Shown piece after piece: positions 52,843-61,082 of a DNA stretch of 64,000 bases. Each line of letters opens with the position of its first letter. Position 1 is the first letter of the stretch. Both the position numbers and the translations under genes were made by a program. Source of the DNA: Goleter apudmare HA4340-LM2 (GTDB lineage: Bacteria > Cyanobacteriota > Cyanobacteriia > Cyanobacteriales > Nostocaceae); assembly GCA_019359495.1 (NCBI GenBank), contig JAHHHF010000080.1, forward strand, positions 1-64,000, read 5' to 3'. The notes beneath the pieces are model-generated. The model was not told the DNA's origin. It searched no databases and saw only the letters and a list, made by a program, of their open reading frames with translations.

Positions 52843-53553
52843 CTACCCTAAATGGGAGGGTATTGAGTTAGGTGTGGAGTTGGGAATCTGCCAATTTATT
52901 TCTGGCTTACCAAAAGAGCACAAAGCTGAATTGATAGCCGAGAAAGGTTTGCTGCCAAAAAAGCCATTGTGTGCAGAAAGTGGTGAAGGGTGGGCAGATT
53001 GAATAACTTTGTGTCTTTTCGTGTCTATCAACTTTAGCTTTTTTTGTGCATACCCACCCCACAGTACGAAGACCACAGGATCTACCTTCTGGTTGACTTT
53101 CCTAATTACTGCATCTGTAAAAATTTCCCAACCCTGATTTTTATGGGAGTTTGGTGTATGCGCCTTCACGGTTAGCACTGCATTTAACATCAGAATTCCT
53201 TGTTTAGCCCAAGATATCAAATATCCGTTATTCGGGATATCAAAACCGACATCATTTTTAAGTTCTTTGAATATATTCATCAATGAAGGTGGTGGCTTAA
53301 TATGCGGTTGCACAGAAAAACATAAGCCATGTGCTTGATTTTTGTCATGGTAGGGATCTTGTCCCAGAAGTAAAACATTTACTTGTTCATAAGGTGTCAA
53401 TTTAAAAGCTGAAAAAATATCTTCTGCTGGCGGATATATAGTTTGAAACCGCCCTTTTTCTGCTAAGAAATTACACAGTTTATCGAAGTAAGGTTTATCA
53501 AACTCTTCTTTCAGGACTGCTTGCCAAGAATTAGAAAGTTGTGGATGTTGCAA
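52843..53553 (-). CDS. ung: Uracil-DNA glycosylase
   Basis: Family 1 UDG removes uracil from DNA in base-excision repair. The 236-residue product has the water-activating loop GQDPYHDKNQAHGL, the PPPSLMNIFKEL Pro-rich loop, ILMLNAVLTV, and the leucine intercalation loop HPSPLSAHNGFFG. All key residues are in place. The C-terminal tail after KPEINWQIP is Ser/Pro/Asn-rich and slightly longer than in the E. coli enzyme. Convergent with the carbamoyltransferase fusion; ATG 53553. Confidence 0.95.
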   Translation of the reverse strand: MQHPQLSNSWQAVLKEEFDKPYFDKLCNFLAEKGRFQTIYPPAEDIFSAFKLTPYEQVNVLLLGQDPYHDKNQAHGLCFSVQPHIKPPPSLMNIFKELKNDVGFDIPNNGYLISWAKQGILMLNAVLTVKAHTPNSHKNQGWEIFTDAVIRKVNQKVDPVVFVLWGGYAQKKLKLIDTKRHKVIQSAHPSPLSAHNGFFGSKPFSAINSALCSFGKPEINWQIPNSTPNSIPSHLG

Positions 53554-53779
53554 AATTTTTGACTCCGGTATGTAGCAATCAGGGTTTATTCGACTACTAG
53601 ATTTACAGTAACTTTAATCACATTCACAAACTAATGTATTCTTTAAAGCCTGATTTTGCTCCGTTAACTCCCTATTTAAACTGTATAAAATTTTAAAGCT
53701 ATTCCTGCAAGACGGTTATTACCCATACAAAAGGCAATATTTTTGCCACAAAGTCTCATTCAATTGCTAGACTAGATTT

Positions 53780-53849
53780 AAGCAAACATTGCGTTTGCTC
53801 CTCACACCATACCACTACCCTCTTGCTTGTCAATGGCAAGAGGGCTTTT
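53780..53849 (+). ncRNA. yfr1: Yfr1 small RNA
   Basis: The layout matches Yfr1. A 5' hairpin AGCAAAC-ATTGC-GTTTGCT (53781-53799) comes first. The unpaired core CTCCTCACAC follows directly; it is the invariant Yfr1 motif that base-pairs with target mRNAs. A terminator stem CCCTCTTGC / GCAAGAGGG (53818-53844) with TTTT closes it. A TAGACT box at 53768-53773 sits at the right distance for a start near 53780. Yfr1 is a cyanobacterial regulatory RNA needed for growth under stress and represses outer-membrane proteins in marine species. Confidence 0.88.
53818..53849 (+). terminator. Terminator of Yfr1
   Basis: A perfect 9-bp stem (53818-53826 with 53836-53844), a 9-base loop and TTTT. Strong by any intrinsic-terminator criterion. 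Confidence 0.85.
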
Positions 53850-54166
53850 CTATGGCAAACTACAATTTATGCTACTGGAGTTTCGTTTAGGAAGAAGACT
53901 GGCGATCGCTGTTAATAAATTTATCTTCTATCAGTTTTATTTTGCATTTAATGTCTAAATATATTTTATACCGCAATAAGCAGCTTATTAACTACATTAA
54001 TTTGTGATTTAAAGCTAAGATTTTGACTATATTTAGTATATAGTGTTAGTCGATACATACGGGTAAATTATGACCGAGTATATCTCTATCCAATGGAGGA
54101 ATTGAGAGAACTAGGATTAATACTAAATAATTATGTATTCCGATCACCTGACGAACTTTAACTTTA

Positions 54167-54204
54167 AATCTCCCCATTGCCAAATAGTGATGGGGGATTT
54201 TTTT
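54167..54204 (+). terminator. Second strong terminator with no assigned gene upstream
   Basis: AATCTCCCCAT pairs with ATGGGGGATT with one bulge, followed by seven T. The only upstream plus-strand sequence after Yfr1 is about 320 bp without a proper ORF, apart from a possible 22-codon frame at 54093-54161. It may end a further small RNA or short peptide transcript. Confidence 0.7.
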
Positions 54205-54283
54205 CGGGCTAAAAATCACGGTTTATAAATTGTTTATCTATCGCCAGGAGGAATCGCAAAAGAGATAATGAATATTTAATAAC

Positions 54284-55147
54284 CTAGGGATTGCAGTATA
54301 TACATTGTGCTGGATCAGCTAACTCAACACCATCAGGGAAAGTTTTTTCATGATAAAAACTACATTTTTGACATTGATAAATTACTGTATGAATCAAGTT
54401 GCTTGGTGTATAACATATCGCACAAGGTAATCCCTTTATTCTTTGAGTAATAGCAAAACCAGGAGCCAAACAATTGGGACAACGGCTATTAATTTTTTTT
54501 AACAGGTCAAGGGTGGCTTTGGTGATATTTTTCATGCGTGTAGGGTTATAAAGCGCTCGCATATCAGTTTCTAGATGCACTTTGCCATCCGAAGAATTAT
54601 TAAGAGCTAAAGTAACGATTTCTATAAGTTTTGCTTTTGTAGTAATACCTTTGATGATCTTATGGCTATCTGTAGTTGATGGCTGAAAGCTGGCAATTAA
54701 GCCATGTTCAGGGAAACCAACTAACTCAGCAAACTCAGAGGCTTCTCCAATATTTTCTACTACTTGATGATTAAAATTAGTTTCTGTGGAAAATTCTTCT
54801 CCAATAATTTCTAGTTCATTTTCTCTGTCTACTAAAATGACGATCTCTCGATTAGAGTAAATGTAAGGTAAGATTGGATGAGGTGTAAAACTACCCTCAC
54901 TGGCGATCGCTAGTGTTTCTCCTGTGACATCTAGTGCTTTTTCGGCTTTTAATTTGGCGGCGGCGATTTGAGTTCCTGGACGTTTTACTTCTCTGGTAAA
55001 TGTCCCAAAAATATCAGTATTAAAATCCTGGGGTACTATAACTTTAATTCCTAATTCTTGTTCTAGAATCGGGGCTATAACTTTTTCTTTTTGATGCATT
55101 GTCGCTAGTATACCTATACGATTACTAAAAAGTTGCTGATTGTTCAT
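54284..55147 (-). CDS. DUF6671-like protein with C-terminal zinc ribbons
   Basis: The 287-residue cytoplasmic protein opens with a Rossmann-like strand and helix (RIGILATMHQKEKVIAPILEQELG) and has an ETDMRALYNPTRMKNI segment near residue 200. It ends with two Cys pairs, CPNCLAPGF and CAIC, followed by CQKCSFYH and CIYC, which look like paired zinc ribbons. I recognise the general pattern as the DUF6671 family; no activity is established to my knowledge. It is 113 bp downstream of hemJ on the same strand. Confidence 0.7.
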   Translation of the reverse strand: MNNQQLFSNRIGILATMHQKEKVIAPILEQELGIKVIVPQDFNTDIFGTFTREVKRPGTQIAAAKLKAEKALDVTGETLAIASEGSFTPHPILPYIYSNREIVILVDRENELEIIGEEFSTETNFNHQVVENIGEASEFAELVGFPEHGLIASFQPSTTDSHKIIKGITTKAKLIEIVTLALNNSSDGKVHLETDMRALYNPTRMKNITKATLDLLKKINSRCPNCLAPGFAITQRIKGLPCAICYTPSNLIHTVIYQCQKCSFYHEKTFPDGVELADPAQCIYCNP

Positions 55148-55260
55148 CGCTGGTTTAGCTCTTTTGGTATGACTACAAAATTAATTGGTAATAGTTAATG
55201 AGTAATAATAATTATTACCCATTCTCTATTACCAATAAAATCTGAAGGGAGTGTAATTAA

Positions 55261-55845
55261 CTAACTTTGCTCCTGTGCAATTTGCCCGATTTCTGCTGTC
55301 AGCTTTTCTTTGTCACGCTTGCGTTTTTTGGCATAAAGCTGAATAGTTACTGCCATCAAAATAATTGCACCAAAAACTAACCAGACAGTAATATCTGTGG
55401 GTAGATTATTCTTGAATACTGCTAGCAGTACAATCACTAATAAAAAGACTGTAGGCGCTTCATTTAAAGCACGCAATTGCTGACCAGTCCAACGACATTC
55501 ATCGGCTGCTAACTGCTTCATCAGCCGAGAACAGTAGTGATGATAGCCAATTAACAGCGCGACAAACAGCAGCTTGAAATGTAACCAACCCTCGTGCAAT
55601 ACTTCTGGTTCAGTAGTGATTAAGCCAATCGCCATTGCTACTGTCAAAAACATTCCTGGGGTAGTGATGATGTTGTAGAGGCGTTTTTCCATAATCTGAT
55701 ACTGGTTTTTCAGTATCGTACGTGCTGGTTCCGGTTCTTGATTAGCTTCAGCGTGATAGATAAAAAGACGTACTAGGTAAAATAAGCCGGCGAACCACAC
55801 GACGAAGCCGATGATATGAAACGCTTTAAACCACGAATAAGCCAT
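55261..55845 (-). CDS. hemJ: HemJ-type protoporphyrinogen oxidase
   Basis: HemJ oxidises protoporphyrinogen IX to protoporphyrin IX, feeding heme and chlorophyll synthesis. The 194-residue membrane protein has four or five helices: WFKAFHIIGFVVWFAGLFYLVRLFIYH with a conserved His, LYNIITTPGMFLTVAMAIGLI, HFKLLFVALLIGYHHYCSRLMK and APTVFLLVIVLLAVF. His in the first helix and Lys in the HxKLxFV helix are the family's essential residues. Length is usual for the family. ATG 55845. A basic C-terminal helix (YAKKRKRDKEKL) is cytoplasmic. Confidence 0.92.
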   Translation of the reverse strand: MAYSWFKAFHIIGFVVWFAGLFYLVRLFIYHAEANQEPEPARTILKNQYQIMEKRLYNIITTPGMFLTVAMAIGLITTEPEVLHEGWLHFKLLFVALLIGYHHYCSRLMKQLAADECRWTGQQLRALNEAPTVFLLVIVLLAVFKNNLPTDITVWLVFGAIILMAVTIQLYAKKRKRDKEKLTAEIGQIAQEQS

Positions 55846-56083
55846 GAATCGTAACCTGCCTTTCTCAACTTGCTTTAGGGTAGCTGTTGCCTAGATGGTA
55901 AGTACCCTCATTATCAGGTTACGGCAAAACCTCGTGCGGCAATTGGTTGTGAGTGTGCAGATAGGTTAAGAAGTGTAACGCATTTCCCCAGGACAAATCT
56001 GGAGGCTGGGAACAGGAAAAGTGAACAGAGGCTTGGTTGTTATGTGGGTTATGAACATTTGCGATCAACGTCAACACAAATAT

Positions 56084-57120
56084 ATGATTGAGGACTATAT
56101 TCGAGACATAATGACCCAAAACAGATTCCGGGACTCTCGGTTGCTGTGGTGTGGGAGGGTGAACCTGTTTTGGTTCGGGGTTATGGGTTGGCGAATGTGG
56201 AACACTCTGTCCCAGCTACTGAAGAGACGGTTTATGAAATTGCGTCTGTTGGTAAAACTTTCACTGCTACAGTCACGATGATGTTGGTGGAGTCAGGGAT
56301 GATTTCACTAGATACTGCGATCGCATTTTACCTCGATCATTTACCCCCAGCTTGGCAAAATGTGACAATTAGGCAAATGCTGTCTCACCAATCTGGAATT
56401 CCCAGCTATACCGATGCACCTAATTACTGGGAAATTACCCGTCTGGATTTATCTAAAGCTGAAGTTTTGGCTTTAGTTAGTGATTTACCCCTGAAGTTCC
56501 CATCGGGTGAGTTTAGCGCCTATGACAACACAGGCTATTATCTACTGGGGTTGATATTAGAAAGGGTAAGTGGAAAATCCTACGGAGATTTATTGGCAGA
56601 ACGTATTTTCACTCCTTTAGGCATGAATGCAACTAGGATGAATGCTCCTAGGGAGATTGTGCCACACAGATCTGCCGGCTACCGATTGTTAGACAACAAG
56701 TTGATTAATAAACCGTACTATAGCTCCTCTGTCACCTATGCGGCTGGAGGTCAGCTTTCTAGTGTGGTAGATATGGTGAAGTGGGAACAGGCGCTAGAGA
56801 ATGCAACTTTGCTGAAGCAATCAACCCTGGATTTGATGTGGACTCCCCATCCCCCAAATCAGGGTAATGATTGGCAAAATTTGGGATATGTGGCTGGTTT
56901 GGGTTGGTGGGTGTTGAATTATGATGGTCGTCGAGTAGTTGGTCATAATGGCTCGATTGTAGGATTTGCCAGTAATATCACACGCTTTATTGATGATAAG
57001 ATTACTGTAATTTTGTTGTGCAATTTAGATGCAGTTGTACGACCAGATGCGATCGCTAAAAAAATTGCTGAATATTACTGTCCAGTAATTGCAGAATTAC
57101 CACTCCAACCTCCACTATAG
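56084..57120 (+). pseudogene. Serine hydrolase (class C beta-lactamase fold) with a 1-base frameshift
   Basis: The body (frame of 56146-57120, 324 residues) has SVGK as the SxxK nucleophile motif, YDNTGY as the YxN motif and HNGS as the third-box HxG. It is therefore a penicillin-binding-protein-like esterase or peptidase. The expected N-terminal helix, MIEDYIRDIMTQ, is in a different frame (from 56084), and the sequence QIPGLSVAVVWEG resumes in the main frame. The frames meet at CCCAAAACAG (56115-56124), where one more A would restore a single reading frame. It may be a decayed gene, a sequencing error, or re-initiation at GTG 56146, which would lose the first strand and helix. Confidence 0.75.
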
Positions 57121-57191
57121 TAATTCGTAATTAAGAGACAGTCTTAAAATCTTGAGACATAATGTTTGTCAAAACTTGACAATGTTCTTAG

Positions 57192-57366
57192 CTCGACTTT
57201 ATCCAAAATTAAGAACTTGGCTTTCCTTATCCGGCAAAAATCCTGTTTTTTTGGCAAATACTTTTTCCATGTCACTGATTTGCACTCAAGTCCAAAAACT
57301 AAAACTACTGTCCCATAATGGTTTGAGCGTCGGGTTTTGGTTTTCGTAAAAATGGATAAAGTCGAG
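57192..57366. mobile_element. MITE copy 2 (175 bp, CTTAG target duplication)
   Basis: The 14-bp terminal repeats are identical to the copy at 14775-14949, and three internal substitutions separate the copies. Target duplication CTTAG lies at 57187-57191 and 57367-57371. It is inserted about 70 bp after the frameshifted serine hydrolase and about 100 bp upstream of the next gene. Confidence 0.92.
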
Positions 57367-57467
57367 CTTAGGTTTGATCAAATTAAAAAAATTATTTTTT
57401 TTATTTTTTGATGTAAAATCTAAACTGGAGAAGAATTTAATTACTTAATAAATTAACAATATAGGAA

Positions 57468-58067
57468 ATGCAAAATTCAGCTGTTCGTGAACATTTGGTA
57501 GCGGGAATTGCTTTTTGTTGTGGTGTCGTAGCAACAAGTGTCATATCCGTTTCTCTACCACAAGCTGTGGCACAAAGAACGTCAAGAGAAACATTAGTAG
57601 CTCAATCAATAGTTAATGAAGAAAACGCTCTGAAATTTGAATCACGCGGTTGTCAAAGGACAAAACCCACACAAGTGAGTTGTGATGTTTTAATTACCAA
57701 TATAGGCAAGGAACGTCAAACTCTGAGATTTGCTGTTAGCCCTAATTATGACCCAGTTAGAACAAATGCTATCGATGCTTCTGGTACTGTGTACACCGCC
57801 CAAACAATACAATCTGGCGCAGGTCTTACTGGAGGTTCTAAAGGTGGAGAGTATTTTAATATCAGTTTAGCTGTTGGTATCCCCACAAAAGTAACATCCA
57901 CCTTTGAAATTCCACAAGAAATTACTAATTTAGCTGCTTTGGATGTAGGTTATTTGAATAACGGTGGAAGCTATACAAGAACGGCTATTCCCAATATCGG
58001 CACAATAACATCCAATTCAGCATCTACAAAAAATCCATGTCCAGCCAGTTCCACCCGCACCCGCTAA
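57468..58067 (+). CDS. Secreted hypothetical beta-rich protein
   Basis: The 199-residue product has a signal peptide (VAGIAFCCGVVATSVISVSL, cleavage near AVAQ). The mature part has two cysteines (GCQRT and SCDVL) and strands such as VSCDVLITNIGKERQTLRFAV, suggesting one Ig-like domain. It ends in a Ser/Thr-rich tail, STKNPCPASSTRTR, which overlaps, in another frame, a fragment of an unrelated gene. The natural C-terminus may thus have been altered by insertion. The upstream 100 bp follows MITE copy 2. Family not recognised. Confidence 0.6.
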   Translation: MQNSAVREHLVAGIAFCCGVVATSVISVSLPQAVAQRTSRETLVAQSIVNEENALKFESRGCQRTKPTQVSCDVLITNIGKERQTLRFAVSPNYDPVRTNAIDASGTVYTAQTIQSGAGLTGGSKGGEYFNISLAVGIPTKVTSTFEIPQEITNLAALDVGYLNNGGSYTRTAIPNIGTITSNSASTKNPCPASSTRTR

Positions 58068-58116
58068 TGGTAAACGTGCTTGCCCTCCAGAAGACTGTGG
58101 TGGCCTGTGGGAGTTC
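58024..58116 (+). pseudogene. Fragment of a plasmid pRiA4b ORF-3-like gene
   Basis: In the frame leading into the 58117 ORF the sequence reads PANGKRACPPEDCGG then LWEF. CPPEDCGG is the hallmark of the pRiA4b ORF-3-like domain. The upstream part of the domain is missing: a stop lies at 58006 and no start codon follows. It is a remnant joined to other sequence. Confidence 0.6.
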
Positions 58117-58329
58117 ATGGCACAAAAGCAGGAATACTCAGTAAGATATATAGCTTCTCGGTTAAGTGAAATTGTGGATGAAGGTGATATCCCTCTTCAT
58201 ATTGAAGAAATATACGAACTACGTCAATGGTTAATGGTTGACCATTTTGACCGCCAAAAAGTCAACCAACATTTACAGCAATATGCGGCTGGGAATAAAG
58301 AGATGTTATTTGAACAGGGGATAGTGTGA
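58117..58329 (+). CDS. Small hypothetical protein coupled to a transposase relic
   Basis: This 70-residue helical, charged ORF (MAQKQEYSVRYIASRLSEI) has no family I recognise. It overlaps the start of the transposase relic by GTGA, the pattern of translational coupling, so it may belong to the same insertion. It is continuous in frame with the pRiA4b fragment upstream and may not be an independent gene. Confidence 0.4.
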   Translation: MAQKQEYSVRYIASRLSEIVDEGDIPLHIEEIYELRQWLMVDHFDRQKVNQHLQQYAAGNKEMLFEQGIV

Positions 58330-58644
58330 AAGTCAAAATCCAAATAGTTGTGGAGTCAGATCATGGAGATTCCCAAGCTGTCCAAGAAATTATGCAGATT
58401 GAGCGTGGTGCTTTACAGCCAGAAAACTTGGGACTAAAACTAGCGGAAGCCAAAACATTATTACAAAACCTCCAACACACCCTAGCATGGAAATGTGTTC
58501 AGAGCATTGCAACTGATAAAAGACCTTGTGGACGACCTAGAAATCGTGATTTTTGATGGTAATAGCCGAATAGAGCTAAAAAAACTGTTGAAAATGGTGC
58601 GGGAGTGTGAGAGCTACATTGCCAACAATGGGTCTTATATCCCA
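58326..58644 (+). pseudogene. Internally deleted ISKra4-type transposase
   Basis: The first 53 residues (MKVKIQIVVESDHGDSQAVQ, ERGALQPENLGLKLAEAKTLLQNLQ) match the conserved N-terminus of ISKra4-family transposases. After 58484 the frame changes, and HGNVFRALQLIKDLVDDLE, KKLLKMVRECESYIANNGSYIP corresponds to the family's C-terminal part. It stops before the NYGERY motif. The DDE catalytic middle is absent, so it is a dead relic. Confidence 0.75.
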
Positions 58645-58684
58645 GCCCTTTCAATGCGAACAAATGAACTGATATTGGGGTTTT

Positions 58685-58739
58685 TAGTAAGGACTTTAGT
58701 GCTGGGAATAATCAGGACTAAAGTCCTTACTACGAACAA
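58685..58739 (-). repeat. Copy 2 of the GTTCGTAGTAAG double-hairpin repeat
   Basis: Read on the minus strand it starts TTGTTCGTAGTAAGGACTTT. The outer arms AGTAAGGACTTTAGT / ACTAAAGTCCTTACT (58686-58700, 58717-58731) form a perfect 15-bp stem. It lies just after the stop of the hydrolase gene on the minus strand and may act as its transcript end. Confidence 0.75.
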
Positions 58740-58741
58740 TG

Positions 58742-59593
58742 TCAGCTAGATTTAGAGCGACGCACAAAAGGCAAAAGGTCTTCTAAAATTGCTTCATGGT
58801 AGTGTTCTTGGGGGTAATGTCCCACGTTATTCAGTTTGATTAATTCAGCATTGGGTACAGAATCAGCAAAACTTTGTGCTATGTCTACAGACAACCAAGG
58901 GTCAATCACACCCCATTGAATTAAAATTGGTTGTTGCCATTCTTTAAACCCAGATGCAATTTCTGTCATAGCTGTGTCTAGTTGCAAATTACGAATACTT
59001 GCTAGCAAGGCACGCCCAGGAGCAGAACTTTTTAAAAATGGTTTACGATAAACATCTAAATCTTGATCTTCTATGCGGTAACGGCTACCACCTTCTAGGG
59101 TTCTATCAACTAGCAAGGGGTCTTGTGTCATCATTTCACCTGCTAAAGGTAAACCCATTTGTTTAATTTTCCAGGGTAATTTGGCAGCAGGAGAAATGGG
59201 TGTGTTGAGGATAGCTAAATTGGCTATTTGTTCAGGGTGACGCAAGGCATATTGTAGCCCTACAGAACCTAAAAATCCTTGGACGACAAGGGAAAAGTGT
59301 TCTAGTTCTAGAGCTTGAATAAAACCTTCTAAAGCTGTAATAAATGCATCAGGAGTGTAAGCAAAGTCTCTTTTTTCTGGTGTTGCGGAAAAGCCATAAC
59401 CAATCCAATCTGGAGCGATCGCTCTTGTACCCTGATTGGCTAAAGCAGGTAAAATGTGGCGCCAACTGTAACTTTGAGAAACCATACCATGTAGTAACAC
59501 CACAGGTATTAAATCAGTTCTGCCAATTGGCGCAGCTTCTCGATAAAACCATTCTAGAGCACCTACTTTTATTTTATGTTCTGTTAACGACAC
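58742..59593 (-). CDS. Alpha/beta hydrolase-fold protein without a recognisable nucleophile
   Basis: The 283-residue protein has the fold's N-terminal VVLLHG oxyanion strand, DWIGYGFS, a cap with PFLKSSAPGRALL, PILIQWGVIDPW for the acid strand, and NVGHYPQEHYHE for the catalytic His. The nucleophile elbow, expected as GHSxGG or HDxGG, reads VVQGFLGSVGLQ. Gly occupies the usual Ser/Asp place. The rest is closest to the haloalkane dehalogenase/epoxide hydrolase group. It may be non-catalytic or use another residue. GTG 59593 with AGGA seven bases upstream is a good start. It lies 119 bp after the ThiO-like gene on the same strand. Confidence 0.85.
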   Translation of the reverse strand: MSLTEHKIKVGALEWFYREAAPIGRTDLIPVVLLHGMVSQSYSWRHILPALANQGTRAIAPDWIGYGFSATPEKRDFAYTPDAFITALEGFIQALELEHFSLVVQGFLGSVGLQYALRHPEQIANLAILNTPISPAAKLPWKIKQMGLPLAGEMMTQDPLLVDRTLEGGSRYRIEDQDLDVYRKPFLKSSAPGRALLASIRNLQLDTAMTEIASGFKEWQQPILIQWGVIDPWLSVDIAQSFADSVPNAELIKLNNVGHYPQEHYHEAILEDLLPFVRRSKSS

Positions 59594-59693
59594 GCGATTT
59601 TCCTATAGATGGGGGCATTGGGGAGCCAGTTGCGTGGGCGGGTTTCCCGACTTAAGCAAACTGGCGTCATGGGGCATTAGTTATTTATCTTTC

Positions 59694-59735
59694 ATTCCCT
59701 ATCTCCCATTCACTATTCCCTATTCCCCATTCCCT
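59694..59735. repeat. Heptanucleotide tandem repeat overlapping a gene end
   Basis: Units TCCCATT, CACTATT, CCCTATT, CCCCATT and CCCTGAG follow each other. The array covers the last codons and the stop of the ThiO-like gene (minus strand). Confidence 0.7.
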
Positions 59736-60828
59736 GAGAAATAATCATCTCACGAATTGCATAGGCTGTAGCAGGTGCTAGTAAAACACCGTTGCGATAG
59801 TGTCCAGTAGCCAGCAGGACATTACTAAACCCGCATAAATTTTCCACAACTGGGGCTGGGCGTGCTTCGGGACGGGGGCGTAATCCTGACCAAGTGCGGA
59901 TGATCTGTGCGTGGGCTAATTCTGGACAAAACGCGATCGCTTGTTGTCTGACAAACTCCAGTAATTCTTGATTAGGTGGTATCTCATCCTCGTCGCTGGG
60001 GAACTCCACTGTTGCACCAATCCAGTAATCTCCGCCACCCACAGGGACGATATGCACATCATTACCAGTGATCGTCGGTTGGAAGTCAGGATTACCCAAT
60101 GGATGTCCTAAACTAAATTGCAAAGCTTGTCCCAGTACCGGGCGGATATCAACCTTCTGGTTTAATTGTGCTGTTAGTGGCGTTGAACCCAACCCAGCAG
60201 CGACTACAAACCAATCGGCGGTAATTCTGCCCTCTATAGTCTCAATAGAGTCACATCTTGTGATTTCTTCTCCTGTTGGGGTTTGTCCCAAGACAGTCAC
60301 ACCAAATTTAAAAGTCACACCGTTGTGCTGTGCAGCCTCAACTAAAGCTAACGTCAAAGCAGTAGGGTCGAGTTGACGGTCTTGGGGAGAGTAGACCGCA
60401 CCGATAATTTTTTCATTATCTACCTGGGGACAGATGTTTTTGAGTTGAGCATTGTCCCAAATTTCTAATTGCCAGCCTTGAGAGTGGCGAATAGCCAGCA
60501 ACTTTTGCCATTTTTCTAAATTATCTTCCTCTTCCAAGCACAGACTGAGGATTCCTTGACGGTTGAAAGGGATTTTGCGCCCGGTGATGGCTTCTAGTTC
60601 TGGAATCAGGGTTTCATAGCGTTGGATGCTAGTTTGTCGCCATAGCCAAGCTTTCCCCTTGATTTTTTGGCTGATTATACCTACTAAAACACCCAGTGCT
60701 GCACCTGTAGAAGCTTGTGCGGGTGCTTGACGGTCAATAACAGTGATGTGGAGGCCTTTAATTTGACTGAGTTCGTAAGCGATCGCTGCCCCAACCACAC
60801 CACAACCGATAATTACAACATGACTCAT
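59713..60828 (-). CDS. thiO: FAD-dependent glycine oxidase-like protein (ThiO type)
   Basis: ThiO oxidises glycine to iminoglycine for thiazole synthesis. About 371 residues: FAD-binding VVIIGCGVVGAAIAYELS at the N-terminus, VIDRQAPAQASTGAALG, a central DAO substrate domain, VVAAGLGSTPL, a substrate strand HIVPVGGGDYWIGATVE, TWSGLRPRPEARPAP and a terminal LLATGHYRNGVLLAPATA. The motif set fits cyanobacterial ThiO; other amine oxidases of the DAO family are possible. ATG 60828 gives the usual short N-terminus. The last residues (GMGNRE) are encoded by a heptamer repeat and may replace the ancestral C-terminus. No ThiG domain is fused. Confidence 0.82.
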   Translation of the reverse strand: MSHVVIIGCGVVGAAIAYELSQIKGLHITVIDRQAPAQASTGAALGVLVGIISQKIKGKAWLWRQTSIQRYETLIPELEAITGRKIPFNRQGILSLCLEEEDNLEKWQKLLAIRHSQGWQLEIWDNAQLKNICPQVDNEKIIGAVYSPQDRQLDPTALTLALVEAAQHNGVTFKFGVTVLGQTPTGEEITRCDSIETIEGRITADWFVVAAGLGSTPLTAQLNQKVDIRPVLGQALQFSLGHPLGNPDFQPTITGNDVHIVPVGGGDYWIGATVEFPSDEDEIPPNQELLEFVRQQAIAFCPELAHAQIIRTWSGLRPRPEARPAPVVENLCGFSNVLLATGHYRNGVLLAPATAYAIREMIISQGMGNRE

Positions 60829-61082
60829 TACTTTTTTGAGCAAAAGACTTAGCGAGTTAGGGAAGATGAGAAAGTTGAGAGAGCCAGAAAAGCTAGCAAT
60901 TATTTACTTATCTATATTTTCCTTGTCGGGAGCATCCCAATTTTGCAAACATAAAATTTGTAGCTCCCTAATGTCCAGGAAGCGGGCTAGAGAGCCATCA
61001 CTACAAAAAAATAAATTTACACATTTGCGATGCTCCCTTCCTCGTCCTCCTCATCCCCCTTTGCTCATCTTAAACCTTGTCT

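Noticed and set aside
58495-58749. 84-codon ORF starting at GTG 58495
   Set aside because: The first 50 residues are the C-terminal part of a deleted ISKra4 transposase read from an accidental GTG; the rest is repeat sequence.
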